A DNA stretch of 28,461 bases from a virus: the IMG/VR virus record IMGVR_UViG_3300025769_000618, positions 1 to 28,461 of that record. One strand, given 5' to 3'. Below are positions 6,552 to 15,890 of the stretch, piece after piece. The position numbers and the translations under genes are program-made. Numbering within the stretch: the stretch's first letter is position 1; the number at the start of each line of letters is the position of its first letter. A model generated the notes under the pieces. That model ran no database searches. It worked only from the letters and a program-made list of their open reading frames with translations, and was not told where the DNA came from.

Positions 6552-8618
6552 ATGGCGAATCAAGTAGTTGTCGAGGTCGTCTTAGAAGGCGCTGAGGAGG
6601 CTAGCCGAGGTCTAGGTAAGATCGGCGAGACTTCGGCGGCGATGGCTGATCGATTCGCCGATGGTAACGAGAAACTAGGCGAGGGTTTAGGCTCATTAGT
6701 TGGTAACGTTGAGGAGCTCGGCGGGGCGTTCAAAGAACTAGGGTCGACCGTTGGTAACACGTCTAAGATGAGCGCCGCTTCATTCGGTGCGCTTGTACCG
6801 GCAATCGGTGCAGTCGTCGCGGCGGGCTTCGCTCTATATGAGACCTTCTTAAACATTAGCGGGGCGGCTCAAGACGCCGAAGACCGAGCCGAGGCGATGG
6901 CAGCGGCGGCGGGCGACCTTGAAGCCAAGCTCGAAGCGCTTTCAGAGAATGGCATTGTTCCGACGACTAAAGACTTGAGGGCGTTCACTAAAGCGACGAT
7001 TCAAGCTCAACTCGCTAAAGAGCTATTACAAAAGAAGATCGAGAACGCCGAGAAGAGTTTTACAGGTCTAACGAAGGCACAAGACGAGGCGACCGCCGCT
7101 CAAAAGCGATATGCAAAGGGCAACATAGGCGACGTACTTTTAGAGTCGATCGGATATCATACTAGTTATAAGACCGCACTTGATAACGTCAAAGAAGCTG
7201 AGAAAGAGTTTAACAAGACTCTCGACTCGATCATACCAGCGCAAGAGAAGGTTAATAAGCTCGTCGCCGAAGCGGCGAAACAAGGCAAGGCGCTCGAAGA
7301 CCAAAGCGCCGAGGCGACGATCGGTCGTATTAAAGAACTAGCCGCTAAAGAGCAATCGATAAGCCTAGCGAGAGCAGAGATCGAGACGAGTGATAAGGCG
7401 CTTAAGAAGCGTCAACTTGAGATCGAGCAAAATAAGCAACTCTTAGAGCTGACCATCGATCGAAACAAAGAAGACGCTAAAGCCCTTCGAGAGATTGAGA
7501 AGCAGACACAAGCTAGACTTGACGCCGCGCTATCGGGTGAAAAACAAGAAGATATTATTCGCCGTCAATATGCGAAGCGGGCTCAAGAGCTAGACAAAGA
7601 GACGAATGATAAGCGGGTCGAGAATCGACGCAAGGCGACCAGGCTTAAGAAGCCGATCATCTTAGAAGACCTCGCCGCCGAGCGTATGCTTCAGCGCGAA
7701 CTAGAGATGATCAGGGCGCTTGAACTTCAATCGTTAGAGATCAACGGCGCTGATCAACTAGAGCTTATACGCCTTCGTTATGAAGATGAGCTCAAGCTAG
7801 CCGAGGATAACCATAATCTAATCACCATCGCCCGAATGAGGCGACAAAATGCAGAAGACCGAATCGTACAAGAGGACATAAGGCGAAGCGAAGAGGCGAT
7901 ACAGAATCGAAAGCTATTAGCGATCGAGTCGGCTGAGTTCGATCTAAGTTTGACCGCCGATTCGACGAGCAAGAAACTCGATCTCTTGACGCTAAGGTAT
8001 GAGAAAGAGCGACAGCTCGCCGGCGACAATGCCGAGATGATAACCGAGATCAACCGACGAGAAGAGCTAGAACGATCTCGCATACAAGAAGAGGCGATAA
8101 GCGCCCGTTATGTTCAACTTGAAGAGCTAGGTAAACAACTCGCCGCGGCGGGCGCAGAGGCGGCTTATGCTTCAATCGTTGCGGGCGAAGGCTTTCAAGA
8201 CTCAATCGGTCAGGCAATCTTCGCCCTCGGTCAGCAAGCGGCGGTCAAGGCGCTATTTCAAACAGGCGAATCAATCGCCCTTGCGGCGACTGGTAATCTT
8301 GTCGCGGCGGGCGCTGCACTTAAGGCGGCGGCGGTATATGGTACGGTTGCCACCGTCGCGGGCGTGACAGCTAGCAAGCTCGGTGTCGGCGGGGGCGGCG
8401 GCGGTGGGGCTAGTGCTTCGCCTTCGGGTCTCCCTCAGACTTCGACAGCGCCTCAAAGAGAGCAAGCCGAAGATCGACAGGTCGTCTATAATATAAACTT
8501 CGGCGGCTCGGTGATCTATGATAGCAAGACCGCCGCTGAACAAGCCTTCGCGAATCGTATCACTCAGCTCCAAAACCGAACGCCGCGAGGCGGTGTAAGA
8601 CCAAGACCGAGGGCTTAA
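6552..8618 (+). CDS. Tape measure protein
   Basis: The 688-residue protein follows the G/GT chaperone pair and has the classic layout: a Gly/Ala-rich N-terminal part, a hydrophobic stretch at about residues 78-100 (LVPAIGAVVAAGFALYETFL), a long charged helical coiled-coil region (about 105-530), an Ala-rich hydrophobic region near 545-615, then a run of glycines and a short basic end. It sets tail length and is ejected toward the host envelope. Using about 0.15 nm per residue, a tail near 100 nm would be expected, which is an estimate only. No lysozyme or peptidase motif is visible in it. Confidence 0.85.
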   Translation: MANQVVVEVVLEGAEEASRGLGKIGETSAAMADRFADGNEKLGEGLGSLVGNVEELGGAFKELGSTVGNTSKMSAASFGALVPAIGAVVAAGFALYETFLNISGAAQDAEDRAEAMAAAAGDLEAKLEALSENGIVPTTKDLRAFTKATIQAQLAKELLQKKIENAEKSFTGLTKAQDEATAAQKRYAKGNIGDVLLESIGYHTSYKTALDNVKEAEKEFNKTLDSIIPAQEKVNKLVAEAAKQGKALEDQSAEATIGRIKELAAKEQSISLARAEIETSDKALKKRQLEIEQNKQLLELTIDRNKEDAKALREIEKQTQARLDAALSGEKQEDIIRRQYAKRAQELDKETNDKRVENRRKATRLKKPIILEDLAAERMLQRELEMIRALELQSLEINGADQLELIRLRYEDELKLAEDNHNLITIARMRRQNAEDRIVQEDIRRSEEAIQNRKLLAIESAEFDLSLTADSTSKKLDLLTLRYEKERQLAGDNAEMITEINRREELERSRIQEEAISARYVQLEELGKQLAAAGAEAAYASIVAGEGFQDSIGQAIFALGQQAAVKALFQTGESIALAATGNLVAAGAALKAAAVYGTVATVAGVTASKLGVGGGGGGGASASPSGLPQTSTAPQREQAEDRQVVYNINFGGSVIYDSKTAAEQAFANRITQLQNRTPRGGVRPRPRA

Positions 8619-8620
8619 AT

Positions 8621-9817
8621 ATGCCGATGAATGAACCCGCGCCGAGCTTCGCTCTCTTGAGCTCGTTTGATATTAGAGATCTCTCGGGCGTCGACGCTTT
8701 TGTAAGAGATGGTTCTTATACTGTGACCCTTCCGACCCTCGGCGCGAATGATATCTATGAAGATCTCTTACACTTCTTGAATGGGAGAGAGAGCGACGCT
8801 CTCGTATATGGCACAGGTCAACTTAATACACTCGGTTTTGGCGGTGCGACCTGGTCGATCACAATCAACGCCGATGACAAAGTAGAGATCTCAGCGCCCG
8901 TTGAGTTCGAGCTAACGTCGACCGGTACTAGTGATCACCTCGGCTTCGGTTCATCGACAGTCAGTTCAACGCTTGTCGGTTCGGTCTATGTCGCGACCGC
9001 TTCTTATGACTGGTCAAGAGGTCGGCTAATACTTGACGACATGACATATCAGATAGACGAGGTCGGCGGGGCGGGCTCTTTCAACTTCCCAGCGATCACA
9101 CCTGATATTCAAGACGTGTCGGTTTTCCTGAGATCGTCAGCGGGTGACGCTGATAACTTCGGCTTATCATCTCTTCAAGAGCTAGATAATACGGCTCGCG
9201 GTATCAATGATATGACATGGCTGATCAATGACGAAGGCTTCGTTCAGTGTCACTATAGAACGTCACAAGGCGATATCGTTTGGTCATCTACCGAGCTTCG
9301 TGACCTCCTCGGCTTTAGTGGTAACGAGTCACCCGTCATCGATGGTTCAATCTCAAGACTCACCGCGACATATCAAAGCGGGGCGCTCTTATTGCCGACT
9401 CGCCCGATTCAATCGCATCATTTAAGGGTAGAGAACGTCGCTCAATATCGGCGTAAAATAGGCGGCGGATATGCCTCTAACTTTATCGGCTCTTATGTAA
9501 AGTCGGCGCTTTCGTTTGACCTTGACGCCGCTTTAGATACTAGAGACGACTATAGACACTTTACCGACCGATTCGCCCCGATGATAAGCGCGGGTGAACG
9601 GATTAACTTTTATCAGTGTTGGGGTGACTCTCGCCGGGCGCTTCGCAGTGATGAAGCGAGGGGTAATCAAGGCGCTTATGATACGCTTTATACCTCAGAG
9701 GATAACGGCGAACGAGGGCGAGTAAGAGGTAGCTTGACAAATCAAGAGTTCGATCTCGCTTACCCGTCAAGACTACACCGACGGGTACCGGTGTCGATGG
9801 AGATTGAACACCTATGA
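8621..9817 (+). CDS. Distal tail / minor tail protein, unassigned family
   Basis: The product has 398 residues, no membrane segment, and a beta-rich sequence with repeated Gly-Phe-Gly turns (LGFGGATW, HLGFGSSTV, LLGFSGNES). It occupies the position of a distal tail protein, directly after the tape measure. The C-terminal part (YRHFTDRFAPMISAGERINFYQCWGDSRRALRS) is rich in aromatic residues. It overlaps the next gene by 4 bases (ATGA). I do not recognise a family with confidence; a Dit-like or tail-tip ring role is inferred from gene order. Start at 8621 or 8627 is possible. Confidence 0.5.
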   Translation: MPMNEPAPSFALLSSFDIRDLSGVDAFVRDGSYTVTLPTLGANDIYEDLLHFLNGRESDALVYGTGQLNTLGFGGATWSITINADDKVEISAPVEFELTSTGTSDHLGFGSSTVSSTLVGSVYVATASYDWSRGRLILDDMTYQIDEVGGAGSFNFPAITPDIQDVSVFLRSSAGDADNFGLSSLQELDNTARGINDMTWLINDEGFVQCHYRTSQGDIVWSSTELRDLLGFSGNESPVIDGSISRLTATYQSGALLLPTRPIQSHHLRVENVAQYRRKIGGGYASNFIGSYVKSALSFDLDAALDTRDDYRHFTDRFAPMISAGERINFYQCWGDSRRALRSDEARGNQGAYDTLYTSEDNGERGRVRGSLTNQEFDLAYPSRLHRRVPVSMEIEHL

Positions 9818-10896
9818 GTAACACCTTCAGCGCCTCGCCGACCTTAGTTGACCCGAGCAGAGTGACCGCCGGTCAAACGATCCGAACTACTGAGATCGCG
9901 AGACTATGCGACCTTCAAAACTATATCTTCGCGACGGGTGGCACTCATAACGTCATTAGTCAAACTTATGATGATTCGTGTTTCGTTCAAGATTCTACGT
10001 CCAATGTAACGATGAGTGAATGGTATATCCCTATCTTGTCGCGATCTCATAACGACCTCGTCGTTAACATATCGGGCTTTTGTGGTACAGCGGGCGCTCA
10101 AGTATTAGTTAGTCTCACCTTCCCTATCTCGACCAATAAGTATACGACGACGATTGATATTACTGATACTTCAAGATATGGCGGCGGCTTCAACACTGGC
10201 ACAATAACGAAGCCATCAACCGAACTTGAAGAGTTCGCCATCGTTAGTATTGACGTCAAAGCGCCGACGGGCGACGAGGTCGAGATATTAGGGATTCAAG
10301 CCCGATGGTCGCCTTTAACGTCTCCTATTTCGGGTGGTGTAAAAGCAATCGGCAGCGCTCGATATATACCGCAAGGCACACAGAGACAAAGCGCCGACCG
10401 CCCTCTATCTAGTCGCTTCGGTGTCGAGACCTTAGAGAATATTAACATTCTAAGAAAGCGCGGGCGAGTCCTCTTGAACTGGTCGGGCGTCGCCTCGGCG
10501 AGCTCGTCAAGCGCTCTCTCAGTCGCCGCGAATCCTCCGATCGGTTTAGGCATTCTTGACCGTCAAGTCATGTTTAGCGAGGTCGCTTTATTCTCAGGCA
10601 TGAATGAGACCGACAATCTCAGAATACAAATATATGTTAAAGCGGCGGGTATCACCTCGCCTGATACCATATCGCTAGATATCTTCAATCATCGACTGAT
10701 TCTCACCGCTAACGGGTGGACAGGCTTTAGCATTGAGCTAGTCGCTAATGAGATTGACCGCTCTAACGAGTTCGGTTTATCGATGTATCGTGTCGGCGTT
10801 GACTCAACTGATACAAACTTTAATAACCTCTTAAGCGGTTACAACCCGATCGCGTCGACGCCTTACATTTCGGCGCTCTCGATCATAGGTGTCTAA
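9814..10896 (+). CDS. Putative minor tail protein
   Basis: I do not recognise this 360-residue protein. It is soluble and beta-rich, with an N-terminal helix (IRTTEIARLCDLQNYIF) and many Ser/Thr-rich strands. The N-terminal part may contain a carbohydrate-binding-like sandwich, but I see no defining motif. The gene overlaps the one before by 4 bases and abuts the one after (TAA then ATG), so it belongs to the tail operon between the tape measure and the hub-like gene and is probably a tail-tip structural protein. Confidence 0.45.
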   Translation: MSNTFSASPTLVDPSRVTAGQTIRTTEIARLCDLQNYIFATGGTHNVISQTYDDSCFVQDSTSNVTMSEWYIPILSRSHNDLVVNISGFCGTAGAQVLVSLTFPISTNKYTTTIDITDTSRYGGGFNTGTITKPSTELEEFAIVSIDVKAPTGDEVEILGIQARWSPLTSPISGGVKAIGSARYIPQGTQRQSADRPLSSRFGVETLENINILRKRGRVLLNWSGVASASSSSALSVAANPPIGLGILDRQVMFSEVALFSGMNETDNLRIQIYVKAAGITSPDTISLDIFNHRLILTANGWTGFSIELVANEIDRSNEFGLSMYRVGVDSTDTNFNNLLSGYNPIASTPYISALSIIGV

Positions 10897-11535
10897 ATGC
10901 TAATACCTACAGCTTTTCAAAGATTGCCTAGTGATAACGGGTGTCATAATGGTCGCGTCATTATGGGCGGCACAGTGTCACAAATGGCGGCGGGGCTAGC
11001 TCAGTTAAGCAACGCGAAGCTATTAGGCGAGGCACATTACCAGGTATCACATTCCCTTTATGGTAGATATGGTCATGGGTCTTCGATCGGTGGTCTCACT
11101 CACTTGAGCACACTACCCGCCTATAAGTCTCGAAAGTATCACTTCTTATATCAGTCGACGCCACTTAGCGAGCGACTAGCGATCTCGTTTATTTATAATG
11201 CTTCGACGATCGATGATACGCCCGAGATCACTGTTAAACTTCGCCCGACGACGGGGTCATCTTATAGCGCGACGGCGATTGATAACGGTATCAAGTTCAG
11301 TTATGAGCTACATATACAAGCGCCCGCGACGCCCGACGGTGTCTTAGCTCGATCACTCTTCACCGGTTGTGAGTTAATCGACGCGCCGACTAATGTTCTA
11401 CCTGATCTACCAAGACCGCTTTATGTACCGTCGGCGAATCGTGGTGATCTATTGAATATCGAGTTCGAGGTCAACGGGGTCGCGCTCGGTGCGGTTCACA
11501 TTTACGACATATTCGAAGCCGAGGTGACACCATGA
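10897..11535 (+). CDS. Putative minor tail protein
   Basis: This 212-residue protein is not recognised. It starts immediately after the preceding stop and overlaps the following gene by 4 bases. It has an N-terminal segment with SQMAAGLAQLSNAKLLGEAHYQVSHSL and then alternating strands, ending IEFEVNGVALGAVHIYDIFEAEV. The general strand pattern of its second half recalls the preceding protein's second half (both end with a run of hydrophobic strands), so the two may be related tail-tip subunits. This is only a visual impression. Confidence 0.4.
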   Translation: MLIPTAFQRLPSDNGCHNGRVIMGGTVSQMAAGLAQLSNAKLLGEAHYQVSHSLYGRYGHGSSIGGLTHLSTLPAYKSRKYHFLYQSTPLSERLAISFIYNASTIDDTPEITVKLRPTTGSSYSATAIDNGIKFSYELHIQAPATPDGVLARSLFTGCELIDAPTNVLPDLPRPLYVPSANRGDLLNIEFEVNGVALGAVHIYDIFEAEVTP

Positions 11536-14500
11536 TAACAAGCGAGCAAGGGCGGCGAGTCTTCGCTTTAGAGATCGGCGGGCTATTATATCGCTATCAC
11601 TCATCGACCCCGCCTAGTTCATCGAATCTTGATAGTAATATCGCTTCGGGTATTGCCTACGAAGATCGGCAAGGGGTCATCAGTGTCGGCGCGTTTTCGG
11701 CGTCGCTTGACCCGAGCGGCGGTGTCGGCGAATACTCACCGGTCTCTATCTCTCTCGCCATCGATCGCAAGGGCGACCAGGGTGACGCGGGCGTAATCTT
11801 TGGGCGGTGCGGTGCGAGGTCGACGACGACAAGCGCTCAAATCACGCAAACGGTAGACCGAGACGACGCGATTATAAGAGTCGGCTCGAACCTTACTTCT
11901 CTCTCATACCCTCGCTTAATGCATATCGGCGCTGAGACTGTTAGAGTTAACTCGGCGACCGCTTCGATTCTCACAGTATCAGCGGGGCGCGGGGTAGGTA
12001 ATACCCCTATTCAATCTCACTCGATCTCGCTTGAAGGGGCATCAGTACCCGAGGTTACTACCGAGATCACCACGTTTAGAGGACGACGGGCGAAGCTATA
12101 CGGGGCGCACCGATACGCCGACGGGTCGACAAGTGACTATGTCGAGATCATTAACGGGATTATCGAGAGTTCACCATCGATCGAGAACGGCGAGACGATT
12201 GAGCTTTCAATCGTGCCGCTGACGGCGCTTATCGATACCTCGCTTAGTGATAAGGTTAGTCAAACAAGGCTACTTAATAACTATCATTATTTTGACGGTC
12301 AGTTTGGCTCTGCGATTGAATACGCCACCGAGTTAAACGCCGTTGATCATGACGCGGTTCTCGCCTTCCCTGTCAGCGGGGCGACACTTACCGCGAATAC
12401 ATATCAAGTTCAGCTCTTTAATGGTACATTCTCGATCATCGGACAGATAAACGGCGACCTCGTCGACTTCGACGCGACGCTACCCGCCTCGGGCGAGATC
12501 GATAACTATTCAGCGCCTCACCCTCGATATCCTAGATTCCAACGAGAGTTTAGTGAGTTCGCAGAGAAGGCGAGTTATCCGACCTCACTGACTGATATAA
12601 CGGCGGGAACATATACGACTTATCAAGTGATCGCTGATTCGACGCCATCGAACGCACTAAGCGCCGCCGAGCTCTCGCCGCTGATAAATATTCCACTGCC
12701 ACGAACCGAGATAAAGAGACACACTCTCGGCAGTGGTGAGGTAAAGCGCTTTCCTGATGTGATTAATGAGACCCTGGAGAGCGACGGCGCAACATCGACA
12801 AGCGGCTTATCAGGTGCGGTCGCCAGGTGGCGACTTGATCGAGATAATAAAGTAATCGCCTCTAAGCTCTCCTCGTCAGCATTTCCCGCGAGCGTCTATC
12901 TTTGGACAACTCAAGCCGCTTGGGTCGCTCATAGCGACGCGAACTACGCAAGCCGCCCGAGATTCTTTGACGCCGTCGGCGACTCACTAGAACTCGATAC
13001 ACTCTCTCGTATCTCATACCCGATCGATATAGGCGAAGGTGATGATCCATACATCGAAGACTTTAGATTGCCCGATTCATCTCTAGTTAAGCGGGTCAGA
13101 GTCGAGCCTAGCGCGGGCGCTGCTGAATATCAGTTAAGGGACGTCGCGAAGGCATATTATCAGCTTTACGAGTCGGCGCTATTAGTCGAGAACTCTCTCG
13201 GTCTCCCGAGTTCGGCGACGGCGGGCGAGTACTACTGGTTAACGATTCGCTATTACGACCGCAAGGCGGGCGAGACTCGAACGCAATATTTACAGGCGAC
13301 ACATGAGACCGTCGCGACTTACGATTCAGTAAATGTAGGTTATGTTATTCACCTTCGCGCCGGCGCTGACCTTTCGCGTAATCAATCATTTGGCGACTGG
13401 TCAGGGCAAGAGCGAGCTTTGATCACAAGGGGCGGTCGATTCGTCGGCGAACGGGTCGGCGTCGCCTTGCTTAAGCTCTTAGAGAGCGGCGGCGGTGGTG
13501 AGATCAATGGCGACTATGATGTACTAAGCATCGGGCTCAATATCCCCTCAAGCGAGATCGACGAGGCGTCATTCTTAGCGGTCGACTCTACCTCACCGTT
13601 TCTACTATCTGAGCAGTACGCCGGCGACGGTGCTGACCTTCGGTCGACCTTCGAGAGTATACTTAAGCTCTTAGGCGCTGCACTTGTAATGAAGCGTGAT
13701 GAGACGACGGGTAAGAGTAAGATAAGCCTCATCTCGATCGGTGCAGATAGAAGCGCAAATACGACGTTAGATATACAGTCGGGTGACTGGTTAGTCGAGC
13801 CGCCGCCGTCATGGGGTATCTATGAAGATATCGTAACTCAAATCGAGTTTAGCTTTGATTATGACCCCGCCGAAGAGAAGTACAAAAGCGAGGTCTTATT
13901 CAATGATCAAGAGTCGATCAATCGATACGGCGGCGAACGCTCTAAGATTAGCTTAGAACTGCCAGGCGTAAGCTCTGATCAGTTTGGTCGCGGTGTCGGC
14001 GACTCATACGATCAGTTCTTACCAACGGCGAGCCGGCTCTTCAACTTGTTAGCGAACCCCCTTAGGACTTGGCGAGGTGCGATCTCGACAGGGTCTTCAA
14101 TCTATCTCGATCTCGGCTCATATGTTAAAGCGTCATCACCTCACCTCCGAGGCTATGGCGATTCATACGGCGTGACTAATGGCGTCGCGATGGTTCGCTC
14201 TATTAATCAAGAGCTATTAAATGAGGGGTGCGAACTAGAGATGATCACGACGGGCTTGACGGTGGTAGCTTGGAACGCTAGCGCCCTCGTCGCGACGATA
14301 CCCGACACGACCTCTATTACTGTCTATGAAGATACCTTCAGTGATTCAAGCGTCGATGATGTAACCTTTTTTCAAGCGGGCGACGTCGTCGACTATGTAC
14401 CGACAGGTGATCAAGACAACGCGATTACAGGTCTAACGATAGATTCGATCTCGGGTAACACGATCACATTTACCGCCGCTCATGGGATCGCGACCGCCTC

Positions 14501-14618
14501 GGGATCAATCGAGCCGACGATCTACGCGAACGCAAGTGATCAACATCAAAGCGATGGATATTTAGCAAATAGCTCGAATGTGATAAACTCTAATGTCGAC
14601 GCTCAAAAGTATAACTAA
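11532..14618 (+). CDS. Tail hub / tail-tip protein (central tail-associated protein)
   Basis: At 1028 residues this is the largest gene product in the window and the last of the distal-tail block, where siphoviruses encode the hub that closes the tube and contacts the host (lambda J or Tal type). The N-terminal 250 residues contain VEIINGIIESSPSIENGETIELSIVPLTALIDT, the kind of beta layer found in hub proteins. A middle region around residues 440-680 carries PSAGAAEYQLRDVAKAYYQLYES and YDRKAGETRTQYLQA. The C-terminal 100 residues (TTSITVYEDTFSDSS and onward) are Asp/Ser/Thr-rich and may anchor fibres. No peptidase motif is seen. The hub assignment is by order, size and general pattern. Confidence 0.6.
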   Translation: MITSEQGRRVFALEIGGLLYRYHSSTPPSSSNLDSNIASGIAYEDRQGVISVGAFSASLDPSGGVGEYSPVSISLAIDRKGDQGDAGVIFGRCGARSTTTSAQITQTVDRDDAIIRVGSNLTSLSYPRLMHIGAETVRVNSATASILTVSAGRGVGNTPIQSHSISLEGASVPEVTTEITTFRGRRAKLYGAHRYADGSTSDYVEIINGIIESSPSIENGETIELSIVPLTALIDTSLSDKVSQTRLLNNYHYFDGQFGSAIEYATELNAVDHDAVLAFPVSGATLTANTYQVQLFNGTFSIIGQINGDLVDFDATLPASGEIDNYSAPHPRYPRFQREFSEFAEKASYPTSLTDITAGTYTTYQVIADSTPSNALSAAELSPLINIPLPRTEIKRHTLGSGEVKRFPDVINETLESDGATSTSGLSGAVARWRLDRDNKVIASKLSSSAFPASVYLWTTQAAWVAHSDANYASRPRFFDAVGDSLELDTLSRISYPIDIGEGDDPYIEDFRLPDSSLVKRVRVEPSAGAAEYQLRDVAKAYYQLYESALLVENSLGLPSSATAGEYYWLTIRYYDRKAGETRTQYLQATHETVATYDSVNVGYVIHLRAGADLSRNQSFGDWSGQERALITRGGRFVGERVGVALLKLLESGGGGEINGDYDVLSIGLNIPSSEIDEASFLAVDSTSPFLLSEQYAGDGADLRSTFESILKLLGAALVMKRDETTGKSKISLISIGADRSANTTLDIQSGDWLVEPPPSWGIYEDIVTQIEFSFDYDPAEEKYKSEVLFNDQESINRYGGERSKISLELPGVSSDQFGRGVGDSYDQFLPTASRLFNLLANPLRTWRGAISTGSSIYLDLGSYVKASSPHLRGYGDSYGVTNGVAMVRSINQELLNEGCELEMITTGLTVVAWNASALVATIPDTTSITVYEDTFSDSSVDDVTFFQAGDVVDYVPTGDQDNAITGLTIDSISGNTITFTAAHGIATASGSIEPTIYANASDQHQSDGYLANSSNVINSNVDAQKYN

Positions 14619-14631
14619 AAAGGGTCTCTAA

Positions 14632-15291
14632 ATGCCTACTAAAGCCGAACTACAAGAAAGGGTCGACAATCTCGAAGCCGACCTTCGCCGAATGGATAGA
14701 GCGCTTAATCAAGCTCAACTCGACCTTGAATCGCTACCCGAGTCAAACAAGGCTCATCTGACCCCGCACACAAGCGAACATAACCGAGCGGCGGTCGCTC
14801 GAGCGGTCGAAGAGCTAACTCGCGTCGTACATGATCCAAGCCCAAGAGTCGACAGCTATATCAAGAGCGCTGATGGTATCGGCTGGTCATGGGAAGAGCC
14901 CTATACTAAAAACGGTCAGTTCGCCTGGTGCGGTGCATTCGCGGCGTTCTGTCATACCGCCGTTAAACGAGACATAAGAAAAAAGATCTTCCCTAGCTGC
15001 TATCGTATGTTTAGAGCGTGGGCGAATACGAGCCGAAAGATTAAGCCCGAAGAGGTCACAAAGGGCGATATCGTCGTAGTGTATACCTCTAAGAGATCAC
15101 GACAAGGCGATCATATCACGCTATGTGTCGACGCTTCGACCGTCGGCGAAGGGTATATTACTACGATCGAGGGTAATGCTTTCGGCGAGCTCGGCGACGG
15201 GTCACGCGGCGAAGGCGTCATCACTCGTCAACGCAAGATCGAAGAGTTCGCGCACGTTTACCGCTTGCTAGGTGTCGACTTCGATGAGTGA
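14632..15291 (+). CDS. CHAP-type peptidoglycan hydrolase (probable endolysin)
   Basis: The 219-residue protein has an N-terminal coiled coil (about residues 5-35, heptads in ELQERVDNLEADLRRMDRAL) and a C-terminal CHAP/NlpC-P60-like domain. The catalytic triad is visible as Cys100 in FAWCGAFAAFC, His161 in QGDHITLCVD, and a polar residue in TIEGN (Glu180/Asn182). Such enzymes cut peptide bonds in the cell wall. There is no signal peptide, so release would need a holin, and a two-helix membrane protein is encoded directly downstream, overlapping by 8 bases. Because it follows the tail hub gene, it could alternatively be a tail-borne wall hydrolase like lambda K. Confidence 0.75.
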   Translation: MPTKAELQERVDNLEADLRRMDRALNQAQLDLESLPESNKAHLTPHTSEHNRAAVARAVEELTRVVHDPSPRVDSYIKSADGIGWSWEEPYTKNGQFAWCGAFAAFCHTAVKRDIRKKIFPSCYRMFRAWANTSRKIKPEEVTKGDIVVVYTSKRSRQGDHITLCVDASTVGEGYITTIEGNAFGELGDGSRGEGVITRQRKIEEFAHVYRLLGVDFDE

Positions 15292-15505
15292 GACTAAACC
15301 GATCGGCACTATGGAAAAACTAGGCGGTCGTAAAGCGATGGGCTTCTATGCCGCCCTCGCTTGTTCATTCGTTCTCGCTTTGACTGAGAAGGCAAGCGGC
15401 GAGATCTTAGGTCTTATCGATACTCTGTATTTAGTTTTCGCCGGCGCTAACGTCGCCGCTAAGAGAGTCTCACCGACTCAAAAAAAAGAGGAGGGCTTAC
15501 AATGA
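15284..15505 (+). CDS. Small two-helix membrane protein, putative holin
   Basis: With the ATG at 15284 the product has 73 residues. Two hydrophobic segments, about residues 19-34 (GFYAALACSFVLALT) and 40-58 (EILGLIDTLYLVFAGANVAA), are joined by a short charged turn, and the C-terminus is highly charged (KRVSPTQKKEE). This is the layout of a class II holin that opens the inner membrane. It overlaps the hydrolase gene by 8 bases in an ATGAGTGA junction and is followed by a 4-base overlap with the next gene. I preferred ATG 15284 over GTG 15272 because AGGTG at 15269-15273 is well spaced for it. An antiholin is possible. Confidence 0.6.
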   Translation: MSETKPIGTMEKLGGRKAMGFYAALACSFVLALTEKASGEILGLIDTLYLVFAGANVAAKRVSPTQKKEEGLQ

Positions 15506-15888
15506 AGAAGGGCGTTCAGAATCCTATTACGGCGGGTCAAGTGATCGCGTCATTTAATGCGAGTTCAGTAAATGACACCGACTGGCACACCCTAAACTCA
15601 AGCGACTTCTATGACCCGACGACCGGCACACAGCTCGCCGCTGATCTTCAGTTCGCTTTTGTAGGTGTCGCGAGTTCATCGGCTTCGACACCTAGCTATA
15701 TCAAGCTAAGAGAGCGCACACTTGCAAATGATGGCAAGACGAACGCTGACGGGGTCGTCGCTGTACTCGGCTCATATAGCGTCGACGTCGCGGCGATCGA
15801 TGGCGGCTCAAGCGTAACCGATATCGCATACGCTAAAGCGGCGGGCGGTGATTCATTTATCATCTATGCTGGCTTCAATAGGGGGTAA
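15502..15888 (+). CDS. Unknown small protein in the fibre region
   Basis: This 128-residue protein is not recognised. It lacks Cys, membrane segments and a signal peptide, and has a strand-rich composition with short Ser/Gly/Ala-rich turns (FVGVASSSASTPSYIKLRER, VVAVLGSYSVDVAAIDGG). It has one of the best ribosome binding sites in the window (GAGGAGGG at 15488-15495), suggesting high expression. Lying between the holin and the tail fibre, it is probably a virion surface or fibre-associated protein. Confidence 0.45.
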   Translation: MKKGVQNPITAGQVIASFNASSVNDTDWHTLNSSDFYDPTTGTQLAADLQFAFVGVASSSASTPSYIKLRERTLANDGKTNADGVVAVLGSYSVDVAAIDGGSSVTDIAYAKAAGGDSFIIYAGFNRG

Positions 15889-15890
15889 TC

